A stretch of 64,000 nt of DNA from an uncultured Bacteroidales bacterium (GTDB lineage: Bacteria > Bacteroidota > Bacteroidia > Bacteroidales > UBA932): assembly GCA_947253655.1 (NCBI GenBank), contig CAMYAE010000008.1, positions 16,390-80,389 of the forward strand, written 5' to 3'. The notes below the pieces were generated by a model that saw only the letters and a program-made list of their open reading frames with translations, made no database searches and was not told the DNA's origin. The position numbers and the translations under genes are program-made. Positions 61,682 through 64,000 of the stretch are shown here, piece by piece. Position 1 is the first letter of the stretch; the number at the start of each line of letters is the position of its first letter.

Positions 61682-62378
61682 AATCCCCACTGTCTCTCTC
61701 CTCATTATTATTTCCTGCAACAACAATTACAATCTCCCCTTTCGGCTCATGCATATCGTACCAGTCTGCGACTTCCGACAAAGGGCCTCTCCTGTGTTCT
61801 TCATGTATCTTTGAGATTTCCCTTGCCACAGAGCACTCCCTCTGAGGCCCGAAATACTCCGCAAACTGCCGCAATGTCTTCACGAGCCTGTATGGAGACT
61901 CATAGAAAATCATTGTTCTGGGCTCCGCTGCAAGCATGGTCAATAGGGTCTTACGTCCTTTCTTGACCGGTAGAAAGCCCTCAAAACAGAACTTGTCACA
62001 AGGCAAGCCCGATGAAACAATTGCCGGTATGCAGGCTGTTGCGCCTGGAAGTGTCTCAACATCAATCCCTTCAGCGACACAAGTCCTCACAAGCAGGAAG
62101 CCTGGATCTGATATTCCCGGAGTGCCGGCATCGCTGATAAGAGCGACATCGGTCCCGGCCATAATATGCTCTTTGATTATATCGACGGTCTTGTGCTCAT
62201 TGAATTTGTGGTGAGACCAGACTTTACCTTCAATCCCATAATGTCTAAGCAATACGGAACTCGTCCTTGTGTCTTCCGCAAGGATTAAGTCGGCCTCTTT
62301 CAGCACCCTTACCGCCCTGTAGGTCATGTCTTCGAGATTCCCGACAGGAGTCGGCACAATATGAAGTTTCCCCGCCAC
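61641..62378 (-). CDS. rsmI: 16S rRNA cytidine-1402 2'-O-methyltransferase
   Basis: A tetrapyrrole-methylase-fold enzyme of 245 residues: LHIVPTPVGNLEDMTYRAV, LAEDTRTSSVLLRHYGI, ALISDAGTPGISDPG, LPGATACIPAIVSSGLP and FYESPYRL are all RsmI signatures. It modifies C1402 in the decoding centre of 16S rRNA. The C-terminal 25 residues are polar and non-conserved and overlap the next gene. It starts 1 bp after the hypothetical gene at 62380-63051. Confidence 0.94.
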   Translation of the reverse strand: MAGKLHIVPTPVGNLEDMTYRAVRVLKEADLILAEDTRTSSVLLRHYGIEGKVWSHHKFNEHKTVDIIKEHIMAGTDVALISDAGTPGISDPGFLLVRTCVAEGIDVETLPGATACIPAIVSSGLPCDKFCFEGFLPVKKGRKTLLTMLAAEPRTMIFYESPYRLVKTLRQFAEYFGPQRECSVAREISKIHEEHRRGPLSEVADWYDMHEPKGEIVIVVAGNNNEERDSGDYGTNKSKEAGKER

Positions 62379-62379
62379 C

Positions 62380-63051
62380 TTATCTCACCTTACGCCTTAC
62401 AGCCATCATAAACCTATATACATCGTCCGACTCCATATCCCATTCCGGGAAAGTCCCGTTAATATAGCCGACGGCTTCGTCCAACGACTTCATGGCATTC
62501 AATTTCTCTATCGTATCCTGATATAGGGCGGAATCGTCTCTGAAAAGCCTTTTAATGAATATCACCTGATCCCCAAGCCCGATTGCACTTCTCAATGATT
62601 TCACTTCCGAGCCGGGCATATCCCTGTACCAGGCAAGTTTTTCGGCAAGTACATCCATAATAGCCTTTCCCTTTGGTGCTGATGCCTCGTGAATTTCGGC
62701 CTTGCGCTTTTTCGCCGGCCCGGAAATGTCGGACAATGCCGCCTCTCCAAAAAGCCCGGTGCCAGCAGAGGCAGTCTCCGCAATTGGCTCAGGCTCCACC
62801 GGCGTTTCATTTTCCGGCTCAGGCTCCACCGGCGTTTCATTTTCCGGCACAGGCTCCACCTGCTTTTCATCATCCGGCACTTCCGGGAGTTCCTCCAACG
62901 AGAGGTCTATCGGCTCATTATCATAAGTTTGCGGCACATATTCCTCTCCTTTCAGAGCTGCGACCTCGCGTTCGAGTTTTTCTATCCTGAGTGTAAGTTC
63001 CTCAAGAGTCTTGATATATTCTACTGAAAAATCTTTTTGCCTATTGTCCAT
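62380..63051 (-). CDS. Hypothetical protein with coiled coil and Pro-Glu repeat linker
   Basis: A 223-residue cytoplasmic protein. Residues about 10-35 form a coiled coil (KTLEELTLRIEKLEREVAALK); 55-95 is a Pro/Glu/Val linker with a ten-residue repeat; the C-terminal 100 residues (IGLGDQVIFIKRLFRDDSALYQDTIEKLNAMKSLDEAVGYI...) form a helical domain seen in uncharacterised Bacteroidales proteins encoded near tdk and rsmI. No known function. Co-directional with rsmI, 1 bp apart. Confidence 0.72.
   Translation of the reverse strand: MDNRQKDFSVEYIKTLEELTLRIEKLEREVAALKGEEYVPQTYDNEPIDLSLEELPEVPDDEKQVEPVPENETPVEPEPENETPVEPEPIAETASAGTGLFGEAALSDISGPAKKRKAEIHEASAPKGKAIMDVLAEKLAWYRDMPGSEVKSLRSAIGLGDQVIFIKRLFRDDSALYQDTIEKLNAMKSLDEAVGYINGTFPEWDMESDDVYRFMMAVRRKVR
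62786..62875. repeat. 30-bp in-frame tandem repeat
   Basis: Three copies of a 30-bp unit; the first two (62786-62815, 62816-62845) are identical and the third (62846-62875) has several changes. They encode the E-N-E-T-P-V-E-P-E-P linker repeat of the hypothetical protein, and allow linker length change in steps of ten residues. Confidence 0.85.
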
Positions 63052-63138
63052 AAGTCTATATTTTGACTACCTTTGCCAACAGAAATTGACTCTTCGGAGA
63101 CAATAACCGATTGCAAGCGTCAAATACAAAAATAAGCA

Positions 63139-63711
63139 ATGTTTTCAGAAAATACCAAAAAATCAGGGTGTATCGAAGTGATATGCGGTTCAATGTTCTC
63201 CGGCAAGACGGAAGAGCTTATAAGACGACTGAAAAGGGCACAATTCGCAAACCAGAAAATAGAAATTTTCAAGCCGGCGGTGGATACGAGGTTTTCGGAG
63301 ATGGATTTGGTTTCTCACGATCTTCACAGTATTCCATGCACTCCGATAAATGACGCGGCAATGATGCTGGATGTTGCTGAAGACGTGCAGGTTGTTGGGA
63401 TAGATGAGGCCCAGTTCTTTGGTGAGAACCTGGTTACCGTGGCACAGGCCCTTGCGGACAGAGGGGTGAGGGTTATCGTTGCCGGCCTTGATACGGATTA
63501 TCTTGGCAAGCCTTTCGGCCCTATTCCGGCCTTGCTTGCAGTTGCCGAAGACGTGCAAAAGGTGCATGCTATCTGTGTGAAGTGCGGAAACCTCGCAAAT
63601 CATTCTCATAGGTTGTCGAAAAGCAAGAAGCTTGTGGTGCTCGGCGAAAAGGACATTTACGAGCCACTATGCCGTGCCTGCTACAACAAGGCGATAAGGG
63701 AAGAGAAATAA
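63139..63711 (+). CDS. tdk: Thymidine kinase (type II)
   Basis: Salvages thymidine to dTMP. The 190-residue protein has the P-loop GSMFSGKTEEL (17-27), the DEAQFF segment (about 90-95) with the catalytic Glu, the lasso/substrate region and four zinc-ligand Cys (CVKC and CRAC). Length is typical. A weak promoter (ATTG about 21 nt ahead of TACCTTTG at 63068-63075) lies upstream, and repeat copy 3 follows. Confidence 0.96.
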   Translation: MFSENTKKSGCIEVICGSMFSGKTEELIRRLKRAQFANQKIEIFKPAVDTRFSEMDLVSHDLHSIPCTPINDAAMMLDVAEDVQVVGIDEAQFFGENLVTVAQALADRGVRVIVAGLDTDYLGKPFGPIPALLAVAEDVQKVHAICVKCGNLANHSHRLSKSKKLVVLGEKDIYEPLCRACYNKAIREEK

Positions 63712-63724
63712 TTGTCGATGCGAT

Positions 63725-64000
63725 TGGGCAGATTTCTCAGTCGCTGCCGCTTCTTCGAAATGACAGGGCGGCACTGTCATGCAAAAAGGACGCTTTCGCT
63801 GTCATGCAAAAGGGACGCCGGCACTGTCATTATGAGGGCTTTAGCCCGTAATAATCTGCGGCAAAGCGGTTGGACATAGCGGTTGAGCAGATCCCTCACT
63901 TCGTTCGGGATGACAGTGTGACGCTGTCATTATGAGGCCGCAAGGCCGTAATAATCTGCGGCAAAGCGGTTGGACATAGCGGTTGAGCAGATCCCTCACT
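63725..64000. repeat. Dispersed intergenic repeat, copy 3, with a 100-bp tandem duplication
   Basis: After two short degraded TGTCATGCAAAA segments (about 63779-63810), a B unit (TGTCATTATGAGG..., 63825-63859), a spacer ending in AGCGGTTGA, and an inverted A unit (GCAGATCCCTCAC..., 63887-63915) are seen. The same B-spacer-A series restarts at 63925, exactly 100 bp later, and runs off the window. The spacer is identical in both copies, whereas the B hairpin loops differ. Confidence 0.8.

Noticed and set aside
63779..64000. CRISPR array
   Set aside because: The period is 100 bp and the repeated part includes the spacer; there are no short regular repeats with unique spacers and no cas genes in the window.

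Overview
The window is chromosomal DNA from a member of the Bacteroidota, most likely order Bacteroidales; the family is not resolved from sequence alone. The evidence is a SusC/SusD pair with an ECF sigma/FecR regulator, a XylR-type AraC regulator, DUF4290, DUF4855 and FISUMP-type proteins, an AddAB-like nuclease pair, and promoters of the Bacteroidota form TTTG-N19-TAnnTTTG, seen exactly upstream of rplU, rpsU and a rubrerythrin gene. Shine-Dalgarno (SD) sequences are mostly absent, except a perfect one at rpsU.

Layout. 1-2.2 kb: minus-strand operon rplU-rpmA-serS-ruvC (ruvC runs off the left edge). 2.3-4.1 kb: two-gene operon of an archaeal-type ATPase and a cysteine-free sirtuin. 4.1-10.4 kb: rpsU, a large AsmA-like protein, prmA, and a convergent histidine phosphatase. 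10.5-15.6 kb: tRNA-Leu followed by a degenerate integrated element. It holds a large serine recombinase whose last codons lie in the tRNA gene and its terminator, a resolvase and a phage gene II-type replication protein each broken by one in-frame stop, a NUMOD3-like small protein, and a secreted protein of unknown function. 15.6-29.6 kb: a polysaccharide utilisation locus (PUL) in order ECF sigma, FecR anti-sigma, STN-containing SusC, SusD, surface lipoprotein with a duplicated module, GH16, GH20, and a GH2 of the exo-glucosaminidase-like type. The enzyme set suggests a glycan containing hexosamine plus beta-linked glucose or galactose, for example fungal wall material or poly-LacNAc/mucin O-glycans.

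29.6-46.4 kb: mostly housekeeping. A FISUMP lipoprotein, apbE, the DUF4290-ftsK-lolA-like operon, addB/addA-like genes, an M48 lipoprotein protease, an outer-membrane barrel protein, a reverse rubrerythrin, an Hsp15-like protein and manA. 46.6-54.4 kb: initiator tRNA-Met, then a second carbohydrate cluster without susCD (GH20, DUF4855 lipoprotein, DUF6259-like glycosidase, alpha/beta-hydrolase) headed by a XylR-type regulator. 54.5-63.7 kb: a GT2 glycosyltransferase, recX, a patatin-barrel protein, rlmN, recA (divergent), a helix-hairpin-helix protein, rsmI, a repeat-bearing hypothetical protein and tdk.

A dispersed intergenic repeat family made of paired inverted hairpin units (TGTCAT...ATCTGC) occurs at about 15.6-15.8, 29.6-29.7 and 63.8-64.0 kb. 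The first two copies bracket the PUL. The strongest points for follow-up are the tRNA-Leu element with two stop-interrupted genes, the substrate of the PUL and its GH2, the ATPase-sirtuin pair, the repeat family, and SD-marked or leader-type control of rpsU, rplU and the second GH20 gene.
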